Program-made: the position numbers and the translations under genes | Shown: one piece after another, positions 7,981 through 14,513 of the stretch | How positions within the stretch are numbered: position 1 is the first letter of the stretch | Layout: the number at the start of each line of letters is the position of its first letter | Notes under the pieces: generated by a model | Told to the model about the DNA's origin: nothing | Databases searched by the model: none | The model's input: only the letters and a program-made list of their open reading frames with translations | Source of the DNA: CAYVLA01 sp964549615 [NCBI: uncultured Thermococci archaeon] | Lineage (GTDB): Archaea; CAYQAE01; CAYVLA01 | Length of the DNA stretch: 26,930 nt | Assembly: GCA_964549615.1 (NCBI GenBank) | Contig: CAZJVP010000100.1 | Location: forward strand, 1 to 26,930 | Direction: 5' to 3'

Positions 7981-8726
7981 CCGGCGTAAGGCTCGGCCGT
8001 GAGGCGGCAGATGTCCTGATGGACAGGAGTGCGGGCGAGGGCGTCCTGTTGAGGATCACTCAAGCGGCGAGGTCTTCCCATATGGTCAAGGATTGCCGTG
8101 TGAAGCGCTCGCGCGCCGTCGGAAACCATATTTTCCTGGAGCTAGAGGTGGACCTCGACGCAGGGCTCTCGATTGAATCGGGGAACAGGATCGCCCGAGA
8201 GGTTGAGGGCAGAGTGAAGGCAGCTGTCCCGGAGGTTGAGTCCACGGTCGTCTCGCTCAAACCGCTCGGCATCGAGGCTAGGCGGATGTGGGCGCGCGGT
8301 CCTTGGTCAAAGGGGCGAGCCCTGGGCCATCGAGACCAAAGGTGGCGGCCGGCAGCGTCTGAAAGGAATACCTCGCCGAACAAGACCATCGCCGTTCCTG
8401 TCGCTGGGCGAAATGTGGAGGACCCGATGGAAAGGCATTTCGGCAGGAGCTCCGCGTTTGCAATCATCGAAACCGATGGGGCCAGGCTGGTGAATGCGAG
8501 GATCCTGAGGAACCCCCATCGGTCTGCTGAGTACGGCGCAGGGAAGCTTGCCGCGCGCCTGGTTCTGGAAGCTGGCGCGGATGTGGTCATAGCGGATGAG
8601 CTTGGGGAGGGCTCTGCCGTTGCATTGCGGGAATCCGGGGTGGAAACCCTTTCCGGCGTCAAAGCTGCGACGGTAAAGGAGGCGGTGGAGAAGTATCTGA
8701 AAAGGGAGATAAGGATCTCTCCGTAG
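7932..8726 (+). CDS. CDF transporter C-terminus fused to a NifX-like domain (3' part of the frameshifted gene)
   Basis: Residues 1-30 complete the CDF membrane region ('ALTGVRLGREAADVLMD') and residues 35-113 are its cytoplasmic metal-binding domain ('NHIFLELEVDLDAGLSIESG'). A polar linker (about 114-150) leads to a NifX/dinitrogenase FeMo-cofactor-type domain (151-258; 'DPMERHFGRSSAFAIIETDG' and 'AGADVVIADELGEGSA'). NifX-fold domains bind metal-sulfur clusters or their precursors, so the fusion physically links cation transport to a cofactor-carrier domain. The nominal TTG start only reflects the frameshift; the intact gene would be about 440 residues, beginning at 7408. A second small shift in the linker that merged two genes cannot be excluded. 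Confidence 0.78.
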   Translation: MGDAAAGMVVAAIIALTGVRLGREAADVLMDRSAGEGVLLRITQAARSSHMVKDCRVKRSRAVGNHIFLELEVDLDAGLSIESGNRIAREVEGRVKAAVPEVESTVVSLKPLGIEARRMWARGPWSKGRALGHRDQRWRPAASERNTSPNKTIAVPVAGRNVEDPMERHFGRSSAFAIIETDGARLVNARILRNPHRSAEYGAGKLAARLVLEAGADVVIADELGEGSAVALRESGVETLSGVKAATVKEAVEKYLKREIRISP

Positions 8727-8940
8727 AGGCAGGGTGATGCGACCCATCTGCTGTTCAGCGCTTATGGCACCGCTGCCAGTTTCGACTTCTCCGGACTTGC
8801 AGGCGCTCCCCGTTTGGGGAAATCCTTCGCGAACGTGCTGCGATGTCGTTTGCACTCATGGGCCGCCGCCTCCATGCATGAAGCCTGGCTGCATACGCCA
8901 CAGGAATCGCTGGGACGGAGGACCCATCGTCTGCTCAAGG

Positions 8941-8990
8941 GCACGTCAATTACGTGCAATAGCAAAATTTATATTGTGCGAATGCACGTA
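8941..8990 (+). promoter_or_regulatory. Promoter and operator array of the small-protein/NifX operon
   Basis: A TATA-like TTTATATT (about 8968-8975) sits between repeated half-sites. GCACGT (8941-8946) and ACGTGC (8952-8957) form a perfect 6-bp inverted repeat with a 5-bp spacer, and a third half-site GCACGT lies at 8984-8989. The first ATG used is 9008, with GGTGAT before it. A metal- or redox-responsive repressor straddling the TATA box is a reasonable reading; DUF134 and DtxR proteins are encoded nearby. The rest of the 280-base gap from 8727 shows nothing I can name. Confidence 0.55.
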
Positions 8991-9007
8991 TAGTTTGGTG
9001 ATGAACG

Positions 9008-9355
9008 ATGGCTTGGAGAGGGCTTGGCTGGGCTGGCAGAGGCTGGCTCGGTCAATGGCCGGGAAGAGGACCTTTCAGCTACCTGCCGCCCTGGCAGAGG
9101 CCGGGATGGGTCTTTGGCAGAGGGGCTTGCTGGTGGCTGTTCAGCCCCTACTTCGGGGGAGGATACCCGTTGGCGGCATACCGATACCCGTGGGCCGCAT
9201 ACGGATACCCAGGATTTCCTCGATGGATGGGTTACGCCGGGGCTCCCGGATATGGCCCTTGGATGGGGTTTGGCGCAGTCGCGCCGCCCGCGTATCCTAG
9301 CTGGTATGCTGGCGCGGCGTACGGGTTCGGCCGGCCTTACGGCTACTTCTGGTGA
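9008..9355 (+). CDS. Trp/Gly/Tyr/Pro-rich small protein (DUF5320-like N-terminal type)
   Basis: This 115-residue protein consists almost wholly of Gly, Trp, Tyr, Pro, Phe and Ala ('AYRYPWAAYGYPGFPRW'), with very few acidic residues and no clear membrane helix. It has a good ribosome site (GGTGAT) and follows the operator array directly. It is first in a run of three similar small genes, 6 nt before the next. The composition resembles the aromatic/Gly-rich ends of DUF5320-type proteins that accompany NifX genes in anaerobes. Function unknown; low-complexity assembly or scaffolding is possible. The non-random composition and operon position argue that it is real. Confidence 0.65.
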   Translation: MAWRGLGWAGRGWLGQWPGRGPFSYLPPWQRPGWVFGRGACWWLFSPYFGGGYPLAAYRYPWAAYGYPGFPRWMGYAGAPGYGPWMGFGAVAPPAYPSWYAGAAYGFGRPYGYFW

Positions 9356-9361
9356 TGCAAT

Positions 9362-9892
9362 ATGGGTTACAGATGGAGGAACATGTACTACCTGACGGGA
9401 TTGCCGGGTTGGATGAGGTTCGGGTACTCCCCTGGTTGGGTAGGCAGGTCGGCAACGGGTCTACCGCCCACCGCTGAGTGGCTGATTTCAAGCGGCCTGC
9501 TTCCTCAGTTCCGCCAATACCTGGCGAGCGGCACGACGGCTCCGATGGCTCCGCCGGTCGCTCCCATCGGCGCACCTCTGACCCGTGAACAAGAGGTCCA
9601 GATACTGGAGCAGCAGGCAAGGGTCATCGAGGCGCAGCTCGAGGCTATGAGGAGGAGGTTGGAGGCGAAGCGGAAAGAGCCAGAGAGCAAGGAGCCCGGA
9701 CCAGCTCAACCATACTATCCACCATATGGATACGCGCCCGTGCCGTATTCCTCGCCATATGGTTCTCTCTCGCCCGAGGAAGAGCTGGCTGCGTTGGAGG
9801 ACTACAGGAGAGAACTCGACGAGGAAGTCAAGGGTGTGGAGGCAAGGATCGAGGAGCTCAAGAGGCTCACGGAAGGCAAGGAGAAGACATAG
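9362..9892 (+). CDS. DUF5320-like protein with two coiled-coil segments
   Basis: The 176-residue protein opens with an aromatic segment ('YYLTGLPGWMRFGYSPGW'), then has a first charged coiled coil (about 78-110; 'LTREQEVQILEQQARVIEAQ'), a Tyr/Pro-rich linker and a second coiled coil (about 138-172; 'EELAALEDYRRELDEEV'). The aromatic head plus helical tail is the layout I associate with DUF5320-type proteins. The coiled coil resembles those ending the next two genes, suggesting hetero-oligomers. The stop codon precedes an AGGAGGTG ribosome site for the next gene, so the genes form one operon. No enzymatic motif is visible. Confidence 0.75.
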   Translation: MGYRWRNMYYLTGLPGWMRFGYSPGWVGRSATGLPPTAEWLISSGLLPQFRQYLASGTTAPMAPPVAPIGAPLTREQEVQILEQQARVIEAQLEAMRRRLEAKRKEPESKEPGPAQPYYPPYGYAPVPYSSPYGSLSPEEELAALEDYRRELDEEVKGVEARIEELKRLTEGKEKT

Positions 9893-9905
9893 GAGGTGTA
9901 AGTGA

Positions 9906-10205
9906 ATGCCCTACGGAATGGGTCCCTGGAGTTGGTTTTTCGGTCCCTACAGCTACTGGGGCTGGGGTAGGTGTCGATGGTTTCCGTGGCTGCCCCGACG
10001 GTGGTGGACAGGGATCTATGGCCCCATAGCACCGTACTGGCCGCCTGCACTGTCGAAAGAGCAGGAGCTAGCAATGCTTGAGGAAGAGGCAAGGCTCTTG
10101 GAGGAGGGACTCACCCAGATTCGCAGGCGATTGGAGGAGCTCAAGGAAGGAGAACCTGAGAAGGGAGAGGTCCGCAAGACAGAACCCAAGAAGCAGGTGG
10201 ACTAG
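9906..10205 (+). CDS. DUF5320-like small protein, Trp-rich head and coiled-coil tail
   Basis: This 99-residue protein repeats the layout of the preceding gene in shorter form: a Trp/Tyr/Gly-rich head ('PYSYWGWGRCRWFPWLPRRW') and a charged helical tail ('LSKEQELAMLEEEARLLEEG'). A strong ribosome site (AGGAGGTG) lies 7 nt upstream of the ATG. Its TAG stop is directly followed by the ATG of the NifX-like gene, implying coupled translation. Probably a structural partner of that protein. Function unknown. Confidence 0.77.
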   Translation: MPYGMGPWSWFFGPYSYWGWGRCRWFPWLPRRWWTGIYGPIAPYWPPALSKEQELAMLEEEARLLEEGLTQIRRRLEELKEGEPEKGEVRKTEPKKQVD

Positions 10206-10784
10206 ATGAAAGTGGCGGTATCTGCAACAGGTCCGAGCCTAGATGACCAGGTCGATCCTAGGTTCGGGAGGTGCCAATGTTTCATCATTGCTGATGCGGA
10301 CAGCACGGCGTTCGAAGCTGTCCCCAATGCAAGCGCCGGCGCCATGAGTGGCGCTGGCATCGAGGCCGCGCAGACGGTTGTTAGCAGAGGGGTCCAGGCG
10401 GTCATCACCGGACAGGTTGGGCCAAACGCCTACCAGGTGCTAACGGCTGCGGGGATAAGGATCTTCACGGGAGCCTCAGGCACGGTTCGGGAGGCTATCG
10501 GTAAGTTCAAGAGGGGCGAACTGAGCGAAGCCGCCAACGCAGGCCCAGCAGGGCTCGGGATGGGTCGTGGCGGTGGAATGGGCCGTGGCATGGGGGCAGG
10601 GGGGTTCCCGGCGGAGCCATTGGCACAAGCGCCATTCGGCGGCGTTCCCATGGAGTCTCCGCCGATGTCGAGACAGCAGGAGATCTCGCTCTTGGAGAGC
10701 CAAGTGGAGAGCCTGCAACGGGAACTGGAGCGAGTAAGGAAGAGGCTCGGCGAACTTCGCGAATCACCCCGTAACGAAGGCTGA
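10206..10784 (+). CDS. NifX-like (dinitrogenase FeMo-cofactor type) protein with coiled-coil tail
   Basis: Residues 1-110 are a NifX/NafY/ORP-type domain ('LDDQVDPRFGRCQCFIIADA', 'VQAVITGQVGPNAYQVL'). This RNase-H-like fold carries metal-sulfur clusters in NifX, NifB C-termini and orange protein. A Gly/Met-rich linker (about 118-150) follows, then a coiled coil (about 155-185; 'RQQEISLLESQVESLQREL') closely resembling the tails of the two preceding genes. The protein thus looks like a cofactor carrier fused to the same oligomerisation module. It starts immediately after the previous stop codon. C23 in 'GRCQCF' and neighbouring residues could be cluster ligands, but this is unproven. Confidence 0.88.
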   Translation: MKVAVSATGPSLDDQVDPRFGRCQCFIIADADSTAFEAVPNASAGAMSGAGIEAAQTVVSRGVQAVITGQVGPNAYQVLTAAGIRIFTGASGTVREAIGKFKRGELSEAANAGPAGLGMGRGGGMGRGMGAGGFPAEPLAQAPFGGVPMESPPMSRQQEISLLESQVESLQRELERVRKRLGELRESPRNEG

Positions 10785-10793
10785 GGTGGCAGG

Positions 10794-11144
10794 TTGGCGG
10801 GAGGCAGACTCAGGATAGCAGTGCCGACGTGCGGAGACCGCGGCCTAGAAGACACGGTGGCGGAGGTCTTCGGCAGGGCGAAGACCTTCACTATGGTGGA
10901 TGTAGATAGCGGTAGGGTTGAAGCGGTGAGGGTGCTTGTCAACCCGGCCGCGTCTTACAGGCAGGGCGCGGGTCCCATCGCAGTAAAGATGCTCATGGAC
11001 CACGGAGCCAACATCGTGGCAGCAGGTGATGTTGGCCCTGGTGTACTGAGTCTGCTCGAGCAGCACGGCGTGCCTATGTTGACGGTTAAACCAGGGACGC
11101 GGGTTGCGGAGGTCGTCAGGCTGGCAAGGGATCACGCGATCTGA
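10794..11144 (+). CDS. NifX-like metal-cluster carrier protein
   Basis: This is a single-domain NifX-type protein of 116 residues ('VAEVFGRAKTFTMVDVDSG', 'GAGPIAVKMLMDHGANIVAA'), the second in a row and about the length of stand-alone family members. It lies 9 nt after the previous gene. The start is TTG at 10794 with GAGGTGG upstream; the conserved domain begins at 'LRIAVPTCGD'. In this family the domain holds iron-, molybdenum- or copper-sulfur clusters or their precursors. Which metal applies here is not visible in the sequence. Confidence 0.87.
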   Translation: MAGGRLRIAVPTCGDRGLEDTVAEVFGRAKTFTMVDVDSGRVEAVRVLVNPAASYRQGAGPIAVKMLMDHGANIVAAGDVGPGVLSLLEQHGVPMLTVKPGTRVAEVVRLARDHAI

Positions 11145-11154
11145 GGCCGCCGCA

Positions 11155-11169
11155 TGACATGCCATGTCA
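11155..11169. promoter_or_regulatory. Perfect 15-bp palindrome upstream of the MBL gene
   Basis: TGACATG, one C, and CATGTCA form a perfect 7-bp inverted repeat 10 nt after the stop of the NifX-like gene and about 157 nt before the MBL-fold gene. It is too short and lacks a T-run for a convincing terminator, so an operator is more likely. The rest of the 180-base gap shows no gene. Confidence 0.4.
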
Positions 11170-11325
11170 GGGAAGCCGTTCTTGGAGTAGTTCCTACAGG
11201 TCTTGTCTAGGGGCGACAGCATCAGGCAAGGTGTTCCCGACCGCACTGGCGGACCGCATAGGTTTGAGGCTGCGTAGCCGTAGCTACAAGGCTCGCCGTG
11301 AACTCGCCGGTCGTGAGGGAAGGAA

Positions 11326-12180
11326 ATGGTGAGGGGGATCTCGATCAGGGTCCTTGTCGAGGACACGGCACGAGAGGCTGGAGGCAGGTATCTGTCCCAG
11401 CACGGTCTCTCACTGGTCGTGGACGCAGAGACGAATCATGGCAGGGCTTCGGTCATCCTAGATACCGGTCCCTCTGCAGAGGCCGTGGCCCGCAACGTGG
11501 AGGCCATGGGAGTCGATCTAGGCACCGTGGTTGCCATCGTCCTTACCCACGGTCACTATGATCACGTGGGTGGGGTGTTGCAGGTTCTCAAGTCGGTTCG
11601 TCGACCCATGCCTGTCATAGCCCATCCCAGCACCTTCAGCCCCAAGATCGTTCTCTCCCCAAGTCTCAGGTTTGCTGGGTCACCGTTCAGCGTATCAGAC
11701 ATAGCCAAACGGGGGGGAATCCCGCTTCTTGGCAGAAACTCCATCCGCCTGGCTGAAGGCATTATGACCAGCGGAGAGGTAAAGCGCGAAACACAGTTCG
11801 AACAGGCCGAGGGCTTCTGGACCATCGAGAACGAGAGGTTCGTCGAAGATTGGATGCCCGATGATCAGGCGCTGATATTGAACCTCGAGGAGCGGGGTTT
11901 GGTCGTCTTGGTCGGATGTGCCCATTCGGGAATCGTGAATACCCTTAGAGCCGCCCAAGACGTGGCTTCGGAGCGCAGGATACATGCGGTCGTGGGCGGC
12001 TTCCATCTCTGCGGGGCCAGCGAGGAGCGAATTGCCAGAACGGTGGACGAGTTGCTTAGGCTTAACGTCCAGCTAGTCGCGCCGTGCCACTGTACGGGCT
12101 CGACGGCCACAGCTCGGCTCATGCAGGGCCTCGGCGGGCGCTGCAGGCCGCTTCACACGGGAGATGTGATCAGGCTCTAG
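11326..12180 (+). CDS. MBL-fold metallohydrolase (COG1237-like)
   Basis: This 284-residue metallo-beta-lactamase-fold protein has the dinuclear metal motif 'THGHYDH' (H75, H77, D79, H80), later histidine/cysteine-bearing segments 'LVGCAHSGIV' and 'VVGGFHLCG', and the C-terminal 'HTGDVI'. The arrangement matches COG1237, often annotated as 7,8-dihydropterin-6-methyl-4-(ribofuranosyl)aminobenzene-phosphate synthase after a methanopterin-pathway activity. Many members sit in NifX/Mrp loci and their true substrate is uncertain. The ATG follows GGGAAGG. I am confident of the fold and cautious about the reaction. Confidence 0.87.
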   Translation: MVRGISIRVLVEDTAREAGGRYLSQHGLSLVVDAETNHGRASVILDTGPSAEAVARNVEAMGVDLGTVVAIVLTHGHYDHVGGVLQVLKSVRRPMPVIAHPSTFSPKIVLSPSLRFAGSPFSVSDIAKRGGIPLLGRNSIRLAEGIMTSGEVKRETQFEQAEGFWTIENERFVEDWMPDDQALILNLEERGLVVLVGCAHSGIVNTLRAAQDVASERRIHAVVGGFHLCGASEERIARTVDELLRLNVQLVAPCHCTGSTATARLMQGLGGRCRPLHTGDVIRL

Positions 12181-12237
12181 CTGGGTGAAGGGATGGCTGC
12201 CAGGGGTCGCATGTCAAGAAGCGTCGGCGGCACCGAT

Positions 12238-12921
12238 ATGAGGACAACACGGCGGCGTGCGGCCTACCTGGAAGCGATCTACAGATTGCAGGAGGAATCA
12301 GGAACCGCGAGGACATGTGAGCTGGCCCTTCGAATGGGTGTATCGGCTCCAAGCGTCACGGAGGTCGTTCGCAGGCTGAGGAAGGAAGGCCTGGTGATCT
12401 ATCAGCCATACAGGGGTGTGAGATTGACGGATGAGGGGCGCAGGCTGGCCCTGGGCCAGATAGGCAAGCACCGCCTCGCAGAGCAACTGCTCTTCGGCGT
12501 TCTACGTATCGACTGGACTAGGGTGCACGAAGAAGCATTGAGACTTCAATGTGGCATTTCGGACGAGGTCGTCGGGCCGTTGGAGAAGGCCCTTGGCTAC
12601 CCGCGAAGGTGCCCGCACGGGAACCCGATACCAACAAAATGCGAGGGGATAGTCGAGGAGGAATCGGAATCGTTGACCAGTATTGGGGCCGGAGAAAGCG
12701 GGGTGGTAGTGAAGCTCACAAACGAGACACCCGAGGTACTCGAACGGCTCGCCAAGATGGATGTCAAGCCGGGCGCGACCATCTGGGTTCGGGAGGTAAG
12801 ACCTCAAGGTCAGGTCGTGGTTGTGACTGGAGATGGAAAGGTCCACATGCTGCCCTGGGAGGCCGCACGCACGGTCAAGGTCAGAAGGGTGCGCCCGGGA
12901 TCCGGATCCGGGAATCGGTAG
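12238..12921 (+). CDS. DtxR-family metal-dependent transcriptional regulator
   Basis: The N-terminal winged helix ('YLEAIYRLQEESGTARTCEL', 'VSAPSVTEVVRRLRKEGLV') is followed by the dimerisation/metal-binding domain ('VHEEALRLQCGISDEV', 'CPHGNPIP') and a C-terminal FeoA/SH3-like domain ('LERLAKMDVKPGATIWV'). Proteins of this family repress metal-uptake or related genes when Fe or Mn is bound. At the usual 'EH' metal-ligand position before 'xxSDEV' this protein has 'QC', which could alter metal preference. The ATG at 12238 matches the family N-terminus; an ATG at 12193 adds 15 residues and has a weak ribosome site. It sits 57 nt after the MBL gene. Confidence 0.88.
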   Translation: MRTTRRRAAYLEAIYRLQEESGTARTCELALRMGVSAPSVTEVVRRLRKEGLVIYQPYRGVRLTDEGRRLALGQIGKHRLAEQLLFGVLRIDWTRVHEEALRLQCGISDEVVGPLEKALGYPRRCPHGNPIPTKCEGIVEEESESLTSIGAGESGVVVKLTNETPEVLERLAKMDVKPGATIWVREVRPQGQVVVVTGDGKVHMLPWEAARTVKVRRVRPGSGSGNR

Positions 12922-12940
12922 AGATAAAAGGCCTGCAGGC
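12921..12940 (+). promoter_or_regulatory. Possible promoter/operator of the mtrH-like gene
   Basis: A TATA-like GATAAAAGG (12922-12930) runs into a perfect 10-bp palindrome GCCTGCAGGC (12931-12940), about 77 nt upstream of the proposed mtrH start. The gap between regulator and methyltransferase genes otherwise holds no gene. Confidence 0.3.
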
Positions 12941-13016
12941 TTCTGCTCGCCTACCATTGCTGCTTAGATGACAGGGAGAGGCGCCCTGCTTTGGAGCTTA
13001 CAAGGAGGTTGGTCTC

Positions 13017-13934
13017 CTGCTCGGATTTGAGAAGGAGCAGAGGATCTTCGAGATCGGCCGTGTCAAGGTCGGGGGACAGCCCGGCCAGCTACCCACCGTC
13101 CTGATAGGAAGCATCTTCCATCCGGGGCATAGGATCGTCCGGGACCCCGGGAAGGGCATTTTCGACCGAAAACGGGCCGAGATGCTAGTCCGGACGCAGG
13201 AAGCGCTGTCGGAGAAGACTGGGAACCCTCACATGCTGGACGTTGTGGGCGAGACCCCAGAGGCATTGAAGAGATACATAGACTTCGCATCGGAGGTCAC
13301 GGAAGCTCCCTTTCTCATCAATGGTCCATCGGCGGACGTGAGGCTGGAGGCGAGTCGTCATGCCGCTAGCATTGGGCTTGAGGAGAGGGCCGTGTACGAT
13401 TCCATAAACTGCAAGGTCACCGTGGAAGAGACGGCGGCATTGGCTGAGACCGGGATAAAGGCGGCGGTGGTCCAAGCCTTCAACCCGCGGAACCCGTGGC
13501 TTGAAGGTATGCGGCAGCAGCTCGTGGGAAGCTCGGGCGCTGAAGGGCTACTGGAGGCAGCCTCCAGAGCGGGTGTTGAGAAGCAACTGATTCTAACGCC
13601 CGTGCTCGACATTCCGAGCATTGGTGTCGCGGCGCGGGCCATCCGTGCATTGAAGGATGAGCTGGGCCTCCCAACGGGTACCGCTCCGATCGGCGCAGTG
13701 GCGCGTTGGCGGAAGGCTGGGGACTTCGAGGTGTCCTCAAAGAGGCTCGTTAGAGCGGCGGCCGCGGCCTTGGCTCAGTCCATGGGTGCCAACTTCATCA
13801 TCTACGGCTCAATGGAGAGGGCTGCTGACATGTTTCCAGTCTGCGCCCTGATCGACGCGATGATAGCGTACAATGCGATAGCCACGGGAATTAAGCCGTT
13901 GACGAGAAACCATCCTTTGTACAGGATCCTCTGA
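13017..13934 (+). CDS. mtrH: MtrH-family methyltransferase (stand-alone)
   Basis: The 305-residue product matches tetrahydromethanopterin S-methyltransferase subunit H throughout: 'FEKEQRIFEIGRVKVGGQPG', 'PTVLIGSIFHPGHRIV', 'GNPHMLDVVGETPEALKRY' and the C-terminal 'RNHPLYRIL'. MtrH moves methyl groups between tetrahydromethanopterin (or tetrahydrofolate) and a corrinoid. No other mtr subunit or corrinoid protein is present, so it is more likely one of the stand-alone MtrH proteins that pair with other methyl carriers. No ATG, GTG or TTG lies in frame before residue 56. AAGGAGGT (13002-13009) sits 7 nt before an in-frame CTG at 13017, exactly where homology begins. A CTG start, or a mutated or miscalled start codon, is implied. 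Confidence 0.85.
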   Translation: MLGFEKEQRIFEIGRVKVGGQPGQLPTVLIGSIFHPGHRIVRDPGKGIFDRKRAEMLVRTQEALSEKTGNPHMLDVVGETPEALKRYIDFASEVTEAPFLINGPSADVRLEASRHAASIGLEERAVYDSINCKVTVEETAALAETGIKAAVVQAFNPRNPWLEGMRQQLVGSSGAEGLLEAASRAGVEKQLILTPVLDIPSIGVAARAIRALKDELGLPTGTAPIGAVARWRKAGDFEVSSKRLVRAAAAALAQSMGANFIIYGSMERAADMFPVCALIDAMIAYNAIATGIKPLTRNHPLYRIL

Positions 13935-14081
13935 TGTCGGCTCGCATCGGACCGGCCAAGGCCCGGGTTTCTTGGTTCTCATGAGAGCCCGAGGCCGGGT
14001 CTTCATCACGGTCGATCTTCGTTCACAGCGAAAGGAACATCCCGGGCGCGGAAGGCGCTGTGAAGCACCAACACGCCAAAG

Positions 14082-14280
14082 AAAAAAAAGGTGTGGAGGC
14101 CGGGCGACCCCCACTTTGAATGGGAATTCAGATGATGCGTTAAGCCCCTGCCTTTCCTCTCCGATGAATATCACGTTGGGAAGGCCCCCCGGGAATGGAC
14201 GTCGCCCGTTAGAAATTGCCCTCGGTTCGGCTCGGCTACGGCGTAGACGAAGGAGTGTAGCATGCTCCAACCCCTAACCT
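14082..14280 (-). ncRNA. Candidate structured RNA ending in a T-run
   Basis: The 357-base gap between mtrH and the remnant frame shows no convincing gene. On the minus strand, 14208-14278 is closed by GTTAG/CTAAC and contains two hairpins (GGAG/CTCC around 14252-14268 and CTAC/GTAG at 14236-14246). Next to it, a perfect 8-bp helix CGGGCGAC (14101-14108) with GTCGCCCG (14201-14208) closes a 92-nt segment. After that comes a run of eight Ts on the minus strand (14082-14089), as in archaeal terminators. It matches no RNA family I recognise. It could instead be the 3' end of the radical SAM transcript. No gene or site is visible in 13935-14081. Confidence 0.3.
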
Positions 14281-14291
14281 GTGTCTTCATC

Positions 14292-14513
14292 TCATAGTTC
14301 GTCTCCAACCTTCTCAGCCGCGTCGGGGTCTATGCTCACCTCCCGGCTCTTGGCTCTGACGAACTCCATGATGCCCTCAATCACGCCAGGGTCGACATGC
14401 TGTTACAGAAGGGCTTCCCTTAAATCTGCAAGCACAGAGGCGGGAGTCAGGGCCTGATAGGCGCAACGCAGGTTTTCAGCGACCGTGCCGGCCCGGGGCC
14501 CCAGTGTGCCTTC
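14292..14513 (-). pseudogene. Short coding-like remnant with an internal stop
   Basis: Directly after the radical SAM gene, in another frame, lies a codon-biased reading 'TVAENLRCAYQALTPASV' then 'LADLREALL', a TAA stop at 14403-14405, and in the same frame 'QHVDPGVIEGIMEFVRAKS' to a TGA at 14292-14294. The composition is protein-like on both sides of the stop, with no start codon at the 5' end. I do not recognise the family. It is best read as a decayed or nonsense-mutated small gene at the end of the minus-strand operon. Confidence 0.45.

Noticed and set aside
8734-9300. A 188-codon open frame across the operator region
   Set aside because: It runs through the promoter/operator array and out of frame through the first small aromatic-rich gene, with no domain.
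10560-10660. Gly/Met-rich repeats as a possible DNA repeat array
   Set aside because: They are codon-level repeats inside the NifX protein's linker, explained by protein composition.
13972-14277. Plus-strand frame in the gap after mtrH
   Set aside because: Arg-rich composition without motifs, and it crosses the stem-closed segments; more likely noncoding.
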